Notes under the pieces: model-generated
What the model was told of the DNA's origin: nothing
Seen by the model: only the letters and a program-made list of their open reading frames with translations
Database searches by the model: none
Origin: Girardinichthys multiradiatus
Taxonomy: Eukaryota; Chordata; Actinopteri; Cyprinodontiformes; Goodeidae
DNA length: 64,000 nt
Direction: 5' to 3'
Assembly (NCBI RefSeq): GCF_021462225.1
Contig: NC_061806.1
Coordinates: 25,936,144 to 26,000,143 of the forward strand
Shown: positions 35,556-47,287 of the stretch, piece after piece
Layout: the number at the start of each line of letters is the position of its first letter
How positions within the stretch are numbered: position 1 is the first letter of the stretch
Position numbers and translations under genes: made by a program

Positions 35556-35803
35556 TATATCGGTGCTTAACAAATAAAAGGATAGTAAAATATTTGAAAA
35601 ATAATATATTTTTAAGTAAAAAAAAACATGTTTTAAATATATTTGAGTGGTCTTAAATTTGAAAGAAATAAATGGGTTAGGAAAAATAAAACGACAAGAA
35701 ATCCACTTGTATTATATAAACAAAAGAAAAATATAGAGTTAAAAAAAATATATGATTTGAAAAGTAGTGTTTTTAATACAAATAGTAGATAGTTGAGTAA
35801 AAT

Positions 35804-36640
35804 ACTCGTACTCGTCGTACTCGTCGTCTTCCGCTTTATCCAGGACCGGGTTGCGGGGGCAGCAGACTCAGCAGAGACGCCCAGACGTCCCTCTCCCCAG
35901 ACACCTCCTCCAGCCCAAGGCGTTCCCAGGCCAGCCGAGAGACACAGTCCCTCCAGCGTGTCCTGGGCCGTCCCCTGGGCCTCCTCCCGGTGGGACGTGC
36001 CTGGAACACCTCCCGAGGAAGGCGTCCAGGAGGTATCCGGTATAGATGCCCGAGCCACCTCAACTGGCTCCTCTCGATGTGGAGGAGTAGTGGCTCTACT
36101 TCGAACCCCTCCCGGATGGCCGAGCTCCTCACCCTATCTCTAAGGGAGTGCCCGGCCACCCTACGGAGGAAGCTCATTTCCGCTGCTTGTATCCGGGATC
36201 TCGTTCTTTCGGTCATGACCCAAAGTTCATGGCCATAGGTGAGGGTAGGAACGTAGACCGACCGGTAAATCGAGAGCTTCGCTTTTCGGCTCAGCTCTCT
36301 TCACCACAACGAACCGGCACAGCGCCCCTATTACTGTGGCAGCCGCACCGATCCGTCTGTCGATCTCCCGCTCCATTCTTCCCTCACTTGTGAACAAGAC
36401 CCCGAGATACTTAAACTCCTCCACTTGAGGCAGGAACTCCCCTTCAACTTGAAGAGGACAAGCCACCCTTTTCCGGTCGAGAACCATGGCCTTGGACTTG
36501 GAGGAGCTGATCTTCATCCCAACCACTTCACACTCGGCTGCGAACCGCCCCAGTGCATGCTGTAGGTCTTGACTAGAGGGGACCAGCAGGACCACGTCAT
36601 CTGCAAAAAGAAGAGACGAATCCTCTGGTCCCCAAACCAG
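35804..36640 (-). pseudogene. RTE/Rex3-like LINE, 5'-truncated 3' end
   Basis: Minus-strand reading gives the end of the reverse transcriptase domain (DLQHALGRFAAECEVVGMKI, then FKYLGVLFTSEGRMEREIDR) and the RTE-type C-terminal region (RSRIQAAEMSFLRRVAGHSL, RSQLRWLGHLYRIPPGRLPR, RRPRGRPRTRWRDCVSRLAW). One frameshift separates them near 36216-36227. It ends in a short ACGAGT-type repeat at 35804-35830, as expected of RTE 3' tails. The truncation is in the RT domain at about 36640. The bases AAAATA at both junctions suggest a target duplication in the foldback right arm. Confidence 0.85.
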
Positions 36641-36711
36641 AGGAAAATAGAAATATATATATTTTTATATCCGATTAATTAATCAATAATTTAATAAATC
36701 TCTTCTTTTTA

Positions 36712-37480
36712 TTATATAATTTATATTTTTAGCCACTTTTTGGCCCAGCATATTTTTTATTGATTCATTTATTTATTTCTGTATTTATTCTTAATTATGG
36801 CGGGATCGGTCCTCCATAGTCACCCCCTTGAAACCTTACTCGAGCTACCCCTGCTAAACACTAGTTCTTTATTTTAGATCTATCCATTCACAAGCACGGT
36901 AGTGAGACTTCTTAATAAATTAGTAGAAATGAAGGTAGTTTGATGGAGAGCAGTGCACAGGCTAGCAAACATGTTCCTATGGTAACTAGGCCACACTCCC
37001 CTTTGGCTAGAGCTCACAGATGAGCAGAGAGACGGGCAGGAGAAAGACAGGAATGCTGGAAAGAAAAACACACATGTTGGAGAACAACTTCTGTTTATTT
37101 AGTTAGGTTGTTGCTGTTGTTGAGCAACATTAGCTCTCCCTTAGGAAATGCTAGTCACAAAATGCTGCAAGTCAACTTGTTTGTGACTGAGTTTAGCTGT
37201 CTTTCTCAAAATGTTTATCAGGATTTAGGCTGATTGCAGTTTTTTTCCAGTGAACCTCTGCCGCCCACAGTGCCCCCTCTTCCTGAACCCCTCCACCCAC
37301 CACTTCTTTTAAATCCCGCAGCTCTGCCTCTTCTGTGCAGTGTGCATTTACCTCGTTACGGTGTTGTTTCTAAACATAGTGCCAGGATGGCTCTGAATGC
37401 AGTCAAAGGTGAAGCTCTCTCTCTCTCTATTTTTTTATTTTTTTTACATAAACATGATTGTCCACCTTGCTGTTTTTAAA
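36712..37480. other. Unrecognised DNA
   Basis: No recognised gene; a CT-rich run lies at 37405-37445. Confidence 0.35.
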
Positions 37481-37489
37481 AATCAGTTT

Positions 37490-38070
37490 TTTGACATACA
37501 ACAGTATGCTCCACACTCATTGGTACCACTGCTGTCAATACTGTGTCCAACCCCCTTTTTGCCAATAATTAGCACTTTGCTTTCACCTTGGTTGGACCAT
37601 ACAGAGAAAGGGATCAATGGCCATTCCTCTTTTCATAATCTCTTTTGATTTTCCAGAATACTGGGTCCTTCCTTATGCCCTCTTCTTTTCAGCTGATCTC
37701 ATATGTTTTCTAAATGATTTAAGTCCGCAAACTCTGCTTATCCTGTAAAAAAAAAAGAGTTAATTTTGTTTGCTGGTGAACCATTTCTATGACATTTGAT
37801 CATATGTTCTGTATCCTTATTCTGCTAAAATACCCCAGCATGATCCAATTTCACTTTGCTGCTACAATCCATGAATGTTTTATTCAAATCTCCTGGTATT
37901 CTAAAAATTTCATGATGCCATGCACTATAACAAGGATCCAACAGGCTCACGACATCATATATCCTCCGCCATACTTGACAATGAGCAGGAGATGTGTTTT
38001 TCTTGAAATTGTCCTGTTTTTTTTCACATCAGATCCACCTGGAATGTTTGTTGCTAAAAGGTTTTATATT
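37490..38070 (-). repeat. DNA-transposon relic
   Basis: Segments such as 'tttcatgatgccatgcacta' and 'cctccgccatacttgacaatgagcaggaga' resemble the antisense middle of an old Tc1-like or related transposon. No frame survives. Confidence 0.4.
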
Positions 38071-38930
38071 TTGTAAAATCACATTATTGCATGTATGTGT
38101 TTCATTTTAATCATGTAGGATGACACAATGCCACAGGAAAATAATGCATTTGAACTGCTGCCCTGTGCATTGGTAGTACACACAAGATAAACCAAACTCC
38201 CGTGTCTTCTGACCACTTGTGAGCTGTCATAGACCATTGAAATTTCATTCCAAAAACCTACCTCAACCAGATGCAGCTGAACATGGTTATTTCCACACCC
38301 TGGATCCCAGTACACATTCATTATTCAGATCACATCCAAAGTGACACATATACTTTAAAGAAGTGACAGGACTTGATGTTCCACACAATCTGATTTCTGC
38401 TGCTAATTCTGTTTTAACAGAATTTCTTTACGTTTTGCGAGATTATGATGGTGCAATCAAAATTCATTTATTTGACACCTTTAAATGTAGAGGTGGCTGT
38501 GAATAATGCAGTGTAAAGGTCCTGACGTCTTCTTTATATTCTATATAAATATAGATTCTATATATATATAGAATCTATATTCTATATATATATTCTATAT
38601 AAATATTGAATATTGTATTCAACTTCCAAAGAAATCTAACTTTCTTTTAAACCTTTGATATAATCCTTAAAAACGTTAGATCAATCTTGGCTTCTTCGTC
38701 TTCATATTTTCAGTCCTTTCAAAGAAGAAAGTTTTTTGGTCAGTTGAGTCACTTAACTCTAACCTGTGAATCCTTCAGACATAAAAGCACTCCTAAACTC
38801 AATGGATGAACCAATGCTACATGTCTACACATAAATCCTAGAAAAGCTTCGGCAGTTTTAAATTTAAACTTATTTAAATTTAAACCTACTTAAGCTTCAG
38901 CAGTTTTATATCTGACCTTTTTGCACCTTA
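38071..38930. other. Unrecognised DNA with an AT palindrome
   Basis: The palindromic run at 38535-38610, built of 'attctatata' and its complement, is the only structure recognised. Confidence 0.4.
38535..38610. repeat. AT-rich palindromic repeat
   Basis: Alternating copies of 'ttctatataaatatagattc' and 'agaatctatattctatatat' give a self-complementary stretch likely to form a cruciform or to be unstable. Confidence 0.8.
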
Positions 38931-39069
38931 TGCTGCGTTCAGACCAAACGCGGTATGTGCGTCAAAAAGGCGTCCAACGCCTCAAGTTGGACGCTTGTGC
39001 ACTTGAACTCTCGACGCGCGTCAAAAAACTGTGTTGGGAGGAGCTTCCTTTCCCTGTCTCTTGTGTACA

Positions 39070-39399
39070 ATGGCAGATGCAATCGAGAGAGTGGCTTGGC
39101 TTTATTTGCTGAATAAAGCAAGAGAACGTCGTCGTCTGGCGCCTCCGCACCGTGTCAGGATTCTCCAGACAATTCAGAGGCGTTCAGAGTTCGGTGAATT
39201 TCACCACTTGCTCCAGGAGCTGCGCGCAGAGGACGATCACTTTCAGCGCTATTTTTGTCTGTCCCTGGCCCAGTTTGACAACCTTCTGACCCGCATCGGC
39301 GCCCGCATCTCATACCAGGACACCAACTACAGGCGCTCGATTTCAACTGAAGAGCGCCTATCCATATGTATATGGTTAGTTGGCATCTTTCATCAATGA
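39070..39399 (+). pseudogene. HARBI1-type nuclease, first exon only
   Basis: The ATG at 39070 starts MADAIERVAWLYLLNKARER. The frame continues with FHHLLQELRAEDDHFQRYF, LAQFDNLLTRIGARI, TNYRRSIS and ERLSICIW, the N-terminal region of Harbinger nucleases. Homology stops near 39370-39376, where 'tatatg|gttagt' may be a donor or the deletion edge; nine more residues follow to a stop. The DDE catalytic part expected downstream is absent. Full-length relatives are about 350-400 residues. Confidence 0.8.
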
Positions 39400-39734
39400 T
39401 TATTAATGGTAATTATCGTAATGGTTATATATTATTATAAAAAAAAATAATTCTTCTCTGAGAACAAAGTGTAACAGAGTCAAATTCCTTGTTTCTTGTG
39501 TGCACAAACTTGGCAATAAAGCAGATTCTGATTATATTTATCCTTTTAAAATGTACTTCTTGAATGTAACATCACAATACTGTGTCAAAACATATTTTAT
39601 ATATTTATATACATATTTTAATAAACACATTGATTCGTCAGCGTGAAACTAGTAGTGGCTGAACATTGCTGGACAGATTTGGCTAGCTAAGAGCCAGGAA
39701 AATATTTACCGTGATCAAAGTTTTATTAACTTAC

Positions 39735-39864
39735 CCGAGATACCGACCTCCTCACTGATTGTCCTCCAAGCAAGGTCCTTCCTGTTTCTGTCTCTGTAGT
39801 GGTAGTTGGATGTATCATAAATAATTGGATGGGCACAAACCGCAACGATAAGTTTATCCTCCAT
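39735..39864 (-). pseudogene. MADF/Myb-like Harbinger accessory protein, first exon only
   Basis: The minus-strand ATG at 39864 opens MEDKLIVAVCAHPIIYDTSN, followed by YHYRDRNRKDLAWRTISEEV, a MADF-type DNA-binding fold (compare LI..V...P.LYD......RD...K...W..I...). A splice donor (TCG|GGTAAG on the minus strand) follows near 39735. In active Harbingers this protein helps the nuclease enter the nucleus and bind the ends. The remaining exons are missing. Confidence 0.75.
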
Positions 39865-40109
39865 TGTCTTTGTGAGATTTCCCGGGATCTTTGTGGTCTT
39901 TCCGTCACATGATAACAGATTTCCCAACTCAAGCGTCGGACGCTTTGGATGTGCGTAACGTGAGTCAGAGGTTTGAAACGCTCGAAACGCGTCAAGATGC
40001 GCCGCGCTGGACTCGTGAGACGCGCCGCAGGACCTCTCGCCGCTCCAAGAGGCGTATCTACATAGATGCCCCTAATGCTCAAACCACATTTGGTCTGAAC
40101 GCAGCATAA

Positions 40110-42905
40110 ATGATTTATTCATCTTTTATCAAGAAACAAAAACCATTGTAAACACAGTTTGATGGACATAAACAGTACTTATTATAGAGCTAATAGGTGA
40201 AAACCTGACACACAGGCAATGCTCACCTTAAGAATGATGGATCTTTCAGAACTTTGCTGTACTTTAAAAAAACATGGCTTTAGGATGGTGTTTATCTGTT
40301 GCAGATAATGTTTTAGGCCTGATATTTCTTTTGTACACACGTAGCTATCTGAAAATTAAATTAAAAAGCAGCCAAGGTCCCAAGAAATATATTCAGAAAG
40401 CTTGTTTAGAAGGTAAGAAGAGAGTGTGACTACTTGGAACTTTTTGCACATTAGTATTTCGTTCTTCACAGCTGGTTATTTCCATTAAGGATCTGTCACC
40501 CTACCATTTGAGTTTATTTCTTAATCTTAAAGGCATTACGATATGAAATCCCTTCGCATTTATTTCTCTAAACTGTACAGCATGTTTGGCATCCACAATT
40601 TTAGTCTGTGTTTTGTAAATCACAGCTCATACTAAAACCTCCTGGGGTGTTGCTGCCGGCTTGTCAAAGAGCCACTAAGTGGTTGCAAGGCGCATGTCCT
40701 CCTGTCAATCATGCTGATTGTTTGGACAGCTCTGTTCATGATGTGGTTTTAACTTTCAACACACATTTGACCTATTCAGTGCTTTTAGGTTGTGAAACTG
40801 GTTGTGTTTCTTATGCAGGAGAGCCACTTTTGTCTGTGAGTTCTTCAAGATTAGAGTTCAGGGTAAATATCCCACATAAATAAAAAACACTTTTATTCTT
40901 TGTTTTGGAAGAACTTTGTGGTATCCATCTCTAAAACCTCTGCAGCAAAAGTGAATGTTTAACACTTTCACTTTGCTTAAGCAAATTTATTTGGATACCT
41001 GCAGTGACTACCCATTCAAACTGAAACTTAACACCAACCTGTCACTTTGAATGGACTAACTATGTGCAAAAATATTGCTTTCAGTGAGCCATTCAGATTT
41101 GAAGCGGCTCAGAGTTTTGACAGGCAGAGCTCAGACAGGAAATCTTCAGCCTTAGTTTTTTATGTCTAACCATAGCTTTGACATCATGATGCACCTGTGT
41201 AACTCATTCGGAAGTAGGAACTTTTAATCATTTCTAGTCTCCACACCTTGTAAATTAACAAACTGCCTCCAGGTTTGAGCAACTATTTTTCTACTATAAC
41301 AATTTTACTGGTTAGGAGATACCCTAACCATAACCCTAATAACCATTAAATCTGTTCAGGGGAAATCTATTACAATAGAACATATTTACAAAGCCCTTAC
41401 ATTAAAAAACACATAAAATGATTCCCAACATGAAATTTGGCCTTCAAATTCTAGAGCTTGGCATGTTTCTGAAGTCAATTTTGGCTGTATCTGTTTAAAA
41501 TATGTTTATCATCTGTTTAAAAAAAATAATCACAGCATAAAATCTTTGGTGTGTTTTTGTAGACCTGAGTTTATATTTAAATAACTTTAGATCCTAGTAA
41601 AGCCCAAAACATTTAAACGTTAACAGTAGAATAAAAAGAGGGTTTGCTTTCTATTTACCATGAAGGTATGAAAAACACCAAATCCCTAATATATCACTTA
41701 TCACTGACTCAGTAATGTGGTAGACCACATTATCATAATATCATCATTGCTAGTTTAGACTAGATTTAGAATTTCTATGAACTTTATGTCTTCAGGGCAT
41801 TAGATACATTTCTTATGAACTTACATTACTACATCAGTCATTTGATCATTGTGCTCAAAGAAGAACATGGCTCATCTTTGATAATAAATAAAGCTCAATG
41901 CACTTAAAGCCTAATAGTTCTTTCTTTTAGATGTTTTTCTGTTTGTTCTTCTTCTTTAGCCTCGATTCCTGAGCTGAGCATAAGATGTGGTCGATATTGC
42001 ACCTGCTCATTATACCTACTCCTGCTAAACATTATCTAATCAAGACAAAGTATTTTGATTGATCACTGGACAATGTGACAGTAGGCAATAAAAACTAAAT
42101 GCCAGGCATATTCATTCATAATTCCAGTCTGGTCACAGCTTTTGTTACATTTTGATTGATTAAGTTTTTTTAAGTTTACATCACTCACTTTTTTTTATTC
42201 GCCCCTATGAGAATGGCCCCTGGGCACGTGCCCACATTGCCTTTTGTTAGATTGGGGCTATATATCAGCGTTTATATAGAATTTTGGATTATCTGAGTTT
42301 GGTTTTCAGTTTTGTTTTGTCATAAAATGCAGCATAATTTAGCCATTACCAAGCAGTGAACTTAACCCAAAACCAGCAGTGATTTTAGCACCTTAGGATG
42401 TTGACACATTTTTGGTTTAGTAGGATTTTTCTGGTGACAGTTAAGTTCTTCTAACTGTTTTTGTTAGACTTTTTTGGCATAGCTGATGACAAGATTCTGC
42501 CTTGAAGAAAGATAGGAAGCTGTTATGCTTTACGTAACTGCAATGACTCTGAAATGGATTTGATAAATAAGTTGGCTATGTGCTTTCTTATTTTATCTTG
42601 GCCATTGCCAAATTTATTATGTTAATATACTAAAGCACTATTTATCTTGACACATATGCTAAGCATATTATTAGCTGAATTTCTAAGAACACAGGGCTAA
42701 CACCTCTGTCATATCAAACATTTGGCATGCCAAAGTGAGTGAATCTTCATCAGTATGTCTGCATAAATTGGAAGAAGTGAGATTAGGTCATCTTATTATC
42801 AGGTAATTGAATTATCACTCACTTACAGCCATTCATACACCAGTAAACACAAGGCCGTATAATTGCTTTACTATCTGGTTTGCGTTTGGCTGCATAAGCT
42901 CCCTC
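40110..42905. other. Unrecognised AT-rich DNA
   Basis: 2.8 kb without a recognised gene or repeat. Confidence 0.4.
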
Positions 42906-42910
42906 CAGAG

Positions 42911-43144
42911 TAAATGGACTGAACTTATATAGCGTCTTTCCAGTCATACAGACCACTCAAAGTGCTTTACACTAGAGCCATATTCACGCTCACACATTCA
43001 TACACCGATACGCAGATCGGTAGGCAACTTGAGGTTAAGTGCCTTTCCCAGGGGCACATCGACATATGGCAGGAGGAAGCTGGAATTGAACCCACAACCT
43101 TCTGATTGCAAAATGACTACTCTTCCTACTGAGCCAAAGTCACC
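42911..43144. repeat. Fish dispersed repeat
   Basis: Begins 'aaatggactgaacttatata' and 'agcgtctttccagtca', passes 'cacattcatacaccgat' and ends 'ctactgagccaaagtcacc'. I recognise this as a common teleost interspersed sequence of uncertain class. Confidence 0.55.
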
Positions 43145-43149
43145 TCACT

Positions 43150-44560
43150 CAATACTCACCTTGAAGCATTACAGACCAGGCACAAAATATTTGCGCTATT
43201 TTAAGGCACGATATTATTACTGACTGCAGTGAACTACAAGACAGTCTATGGTCACCAAGTAGGTGTTTTTTTATTTTTTAAATCTCAGCAGAAAATTTGT
43301 CAAACTTCCCGGACGTGGGTGTTGCTTGAGATTCACATCCTAAACAGTCCAGCATCATTATCAAATGATAACAATTCCCTGATTCTTGGCTTTTGTGCAA
43401 ATTTGGGCATCTGGAGAAGATGTGTGGAAGTCACAAATGCAGCAAACTATATGTGGGCGGTTTTAGTCGGCGTTGGTCACAATGGAGTGTAAAAACTACT
43501 GATAATTATGATTTGGTCTATTATAATTAATGTATGGATCATGTTGTCATTCAATATTTTTGTCCTAGTCAATTAATTCAGACACAAAAATGTGTAATGT
43601 ATATGATTCCAACATTGATGAGTGAAAAAAGTAAAAAAAAACAGCAAAACTGTTGCATCTCGCGACACTGAGGTTAATAATAATCAAGAATTAAACGCAG
43701 TAACATTTTCTTCAGGTAGTTGGAAATTCACAACTGCCTGAACCACAGCATTTATTGTTTTTCTAAATCTGGCTCCCCATTGAGGCCTTGGCAACTTCTG
43801 CTAACTGGCTATCGACAAAATATCTCCTGGATGTTATATAAACAGGACGCTCTTCCCCAGCACTCCCCTACCAGCTGTGTGCTGATAGGACTATGCGGCC
43901 AATTGATAAAACTTCCACCTCTCTTCTCAAGGACAATGGCGCTTCTGTCAGTGTTGACAGTCTAATTCTTGCAAACACACTCAGACTTACATTCGCACCC
44001 TCAAGATTCCACCGTACCCTTGCTAAATCTTTTCTTATGTGTGTGTTGCTTTCCCCTGCTGAGGTTTTTTGTACTATTTCAGACTCTATTCTGCTCAGAA
44101 TAGAGTCTGAAATATGATTTTTTTCCCCTCCTATTTTACTTTACCTAAATGTGTGATTTCATTACTTTTCATAGATTTTCAGATTTCAGGACTAACAGCA
44201 AAAACCAATTATTACTAGTATTTCATTACTTTTTCATTGATTTTTAGTTTTATCAGAAGGATTACCAGCAAAAACCAAATATTATTAGTAATTTGGACTT
44301 TAGCTGCTCTTACACCAATGACCCAGCTTTCTTAATTAGACTACAAGGGACTGTTATTACTTAGTTCAACTTCAGTACCAGTAAAAGCAATATATCCTTA
44401 GCACCTGAAAATGTGGATTAAAGCTGTTTTGTACCAGTGACTCCGTGTTAGAACAGTTAGAACTCAGTGGAAAGATGAGACTATTACATTTTTCAGAAGG
44501 ATTCATAGATTTCTTAGAAGGATTGTAGTATCATTTGATTTGTTTTTCTGTGTCTGTATC
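43150..44560. other. Unrecognised DNA with small repeats
   Basis: Contains a perfect 18-bp-stem hairpin (44076-44113) and an imperfect ~65-70-bp tandem pair (44157-44291, 'tttcattactttt...aaaaaccaa.tatta.tagta'). May be the body of the LINE whose tail follows. Confidence 0.4.
44076..44113. repeat. Perfect short hairpin
   Basis: Arms 44076-44093 and 44096-44113 (ATTTCAGACTCTATTCTG and its complement) with a 2-nt loop. Confidence 0.92.
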
Positions 44561-44569
44561 TGTTTATTT

Positions 44570-44661
44570 TCTTTGTAATTGTATTGTAATTGTATGTACA
44601 GCGCTTCGAGTGTCTCGTTACTGAAAAGCGCTATATAAATAAACTTACCTTACCTTACCTT
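44570..44661 (+). repeat. L2-like LINE 3' tail
   Basis: Reads 'gtacagcgcttcgagtgtct', then 'aaaagcgctatataaataaac' less its last base, and ends in four TTACC-type units, a format typical of 3' ends of L2-like LINEs in fish. Confidence 0.6.
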
Positions 44662-44779
44662 CAGCAGTGGAGTCATGCGCTGTGAGTGTGCATTTAGGTT
44701 GTAATCAGTAAGTAGCTCACGTTTCATGGAAAACTTTACCTGATAATTCCAGGTCTTTCTAAAGCTCTCTGTGATTGGT

Positions 44780-45135
44780 CTTTAGCTCTTTAACAATGTG
44801 ACTGTCATTTTTAGACTCCTCTGTCAGAAACCTTGTGACGAGCCCCCGATCATAGCTGGTTTATGGTGAAATGATGCTCTGTCCATTTCCTGATTATTGC
44901 CTCAAAGGTGTTCACTGGAACATTCAAAAGTTTAGAAATATCTCGAAGACCAATGCCAGCAGCATGTTTTGCAACAACAAGGTTGCAAAGGTCTTGAGAG
45001 AGGTCTTTGCTTTTATCCATAATGAAATGTTCCTTTGTGAAACCATGGAAATCATTTCATAGGCCAGATTGGACTAAACAACATTACTCTGGAGATGGGA
45101 GCAGAAATACTTTATAAAAACTAACAGATTTCAGC
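44780..45135 (-). repeat. Old DNA-transposon relic
   Basis: 'gaccaatgccagcagcatgt' and 'gtctttgcttttatccataatgaaatgttcc' fit the antisense middle of a Tc1-like or related transposon. No frame survives. Confidence 0.4.
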
Positions 45136-45479
45136 TATTTTCTTGGCTTTCTATGCCTTTTTTGACTGTACTTCGTTTAATATCTCCTGTGTCATTCCAC
45201 TTTATTAAACCTAAATTAACCTATAGATGTAAATGTTTTTATGTCTTTGCATGCACAGACTTTCACTTGGGTAGTTACTAACATCTGGCTTCAATTTCAT
45301 GTCATTATTGTCACAACAAACATATTTACTAGCACAATTGTTGGCATGTTCAGTACTTATTTTTTTTCCCTGTAATTTTAATTCAAAACCTATTTTACCA
45401 AAAGTAAATGTAATGTTCATTCTGATTTAGATAGAACAATATAGTAAAAGGAGCTTTGAACCTTTTAAGGTAACCATAT

Positions 45480-45750
45480 TGACCTACACTATAGACGTTT
45501 GGTCCTATAAGAAAAAGAGCAAATTTTCTTCTTCTTGCTGGTTAGCTGTGGTCATGAACTGTATTTACTAGATGGAATATGGCAATTACAGACACTTCCA
45601 TATGACATGAATGTAATATCTACCCCATCAGGCCTGTCTGTGAGTCACTGGAGACTTGTTGTTGTCAGATGCTACCGGCCAGCCATACTGGGATCCTATA
45701 TGTTTGTGTCCTGTGACTGGAAATACCTCATCTCTTCAAACTAGAGTGCT
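45480..45750 (+). pseudogene. Possible hAT transposase fragment
   Basis: With one frameshift the plus strand gives TIDVWSYKK, then SCGHELYLLDGIWQLQTLPY and DMN, resembling the 'T.D.WTS...Y.....H.....W.L....' region of hAT/ZBED-type transposases. The match is short and no terminal repeats were found. Confidence 0.3.
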
Positions 45751-47130
45751 GCATCAACAATAAAGCCAGCCAAAATAAAATCTATTTTAGTCAGTCTTGC
45801 TCAAGTCTTTTTACCTGAATGGCATCTATCAAAGCATTATTTTTTATTTTTAGAATTAAAGACATGTAGTTGCTTGATTTCATCTATTGCTACCACTTTG
45901 CTAAAATGGACACATTCAGTTTTCTGCATTGTGTCTGTTATAACTGAACCAAACTGAAACCTGTCTATATTTTTGTCTGTGGGAATTTGGGCCAGAATGT
46001 GTTTTAGGCATCAGTGTTCTCCAGTAGCACCTAATGATGCCATTAGCAAATGAAACTGTGAGAAACTGTTAACACCTTCTATAATACGTGAAAAAACTTG
46101 ATGCCATTGAAACTTGTTTTTATCAAGTATATCTGCAAATCTGGGACTACCTTGGGTGCTTTTACGGTTTAAAGCCCCACTTCTCTCTATCGATGCTCAC
46201 TAAAGATCTGATTTATATTTTAATATGTCCTTTTTTTTTGGAATAGCTGTTTAGTATGGGAAGAAACGTTTGCCATTAGAAACTGAATTTGAATTGCTCA
46301 GACTGAACCTGTATTTGCGTAATTTAAAATTAAATGCATTGGTTTCACTAAACTGAATCTGAATTTAATGGTTTGAAACTGAATTTATTTGTTTTGAAAC
46401 TTAATTTGTTTGCTTTGCTTTGTATTGAAAATTCAGTTTGATTACTTTCACTTTATTTTCTATTATTCAATTTCAGTCCCAAAATTCAGTTTTTTGTGTG
46501 ACACATCCAGATTAATCAAACACAGATTTACAGATTTACAGATGTCATTCACTATTGCTGTGTCCAAATTCAGGGGCTGCATCCTTTGAAGATCGCATTT
46601 GTAGGCTGATTATGTCATGGTGAGGCGACAAAGGCTATCCAACTTCCAAGGCTCCTTCAAATGCAGCCAACAAATGCGTCCTTCTTTTCCCCAGATTTGA
46701 AGGACGGGTCCGGTGCATCCTCCGTGTTCCACCCTATCCCATGATTACTTGCGGGTTGAAGTAGACTGTTAAACGGAAGTAGCAAAGGCCGGATGAAAGA
46801 GCAAAGCTGTGACTAAAATGGGATACATTGCACATTCTGTGACACAAAGTAAACTTTTACAATGATTTAGATGAGAATGTAGTTGTGTAAACCTAAAATA
46901 TTTGCTCGGTTTGTCAAGATATTGCTTAACTGCACAAGTGCGCTGACGTGTTCGGAGATGTCTGCTGTCCTAACAGCTGTCAGCTGACCGGGTGGTTAAG
47001 GTGCGCTAACCCTGAGATAACGGCTGGCTCCTGGCACATTGTTTTCAAAATCCTGCACGGTTTGGCCAATGGGTGGAAGTTAAACAGATATAATTCAGTC
47101 AGATGAAATCTAATATTAATGTTTGGTTTA

Positions 47131-47156
47131 ATTATTATTATTATTATTATTATTAT
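47131..47156 (+). repeat. (ATT)n microsatellite
   Basis: About eight ATT units. Confidence 0.9.
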
Positions 47157-47264
47157 GCTCTACAAATAAACTGATTTAAACCAAACTTGGTTCCTAAATT
47201 TAAGATGTCAGTGTTTAAGTTGTTAAAAGCTTTACAAATAAATTAAACAAATGGTATTTGTCAT

Positions 47265-47287
47265 GTCAGTCAGTCAGTCAGTCAGTC
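47265..47287 (+). repeat. (CAGT)n microsatellite
   Basis: Nearly six CAGT units. Confidence 0.9.

Larger units (their letters stand above)
32651..36711. mobile_element. Large foldback (inverted-repeat) element with two nested insertions
   Basis: Left arm about 32651-33300 and right arm about 33626-36711 are reverse complements once two insertions are removed from the right arm. Matching pairs include: 'agaagagatttgttaaatta' at the outer left with 'taatttaataaatctcttct' at the outer right; 'agtggatttcttgt' with 'acaagaaatccact'; 'gggggcggtctttgga' with 'tccaaagaccgccccc'; and 'cttcagtttgtcgaag' with 'cttcggcaaactgaag'. A 325-bp spacer separates the arms. Outer ends abut TA on both sides. The element has no coding capacity of its own. 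I read it as a non-autonomous foldback DNA transposon of unknown superfamily. Confidence 0.8.
33626..36711 (-). repeat. Right arm of foldback element (interrupted)
   Basis: Made of three segments, 33626-34041, 35556-35804 and about 36641-36711, separated by a Tc1-like element and an RTE fragment. Confidence 0.75.
38931..40106. mobile_element. PIF/Harbinger transposon, internally deleted
   Basis: Termini 'tgctgcgttcagaccaaacg' and, inverted, 'catttggtctgaacgcagca' match at 18 of 20 positions. They are flanked by TTA (left) and TAA (right), the 3-bp W-centred site class used by PIF/Harbinger, though not identical here. Two convergent gene starts lie inside: a HARBI1-type nuclease exon on the plus strand and a MADF/Myb-like exon on the minus strand. 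This is the normal two-gene layout of the superfamily, but the nuclease catalytic exons are missing, so the copy can move only if helped by a full-length relative. Confidence 0.85.

Noticed and set aside
37950..38060. Conserved exon suggested by a moderately long frame
   Set aside because: The segment matches antisense Tc1-type relic sequence seen elsewhere and has no matching splice phase.
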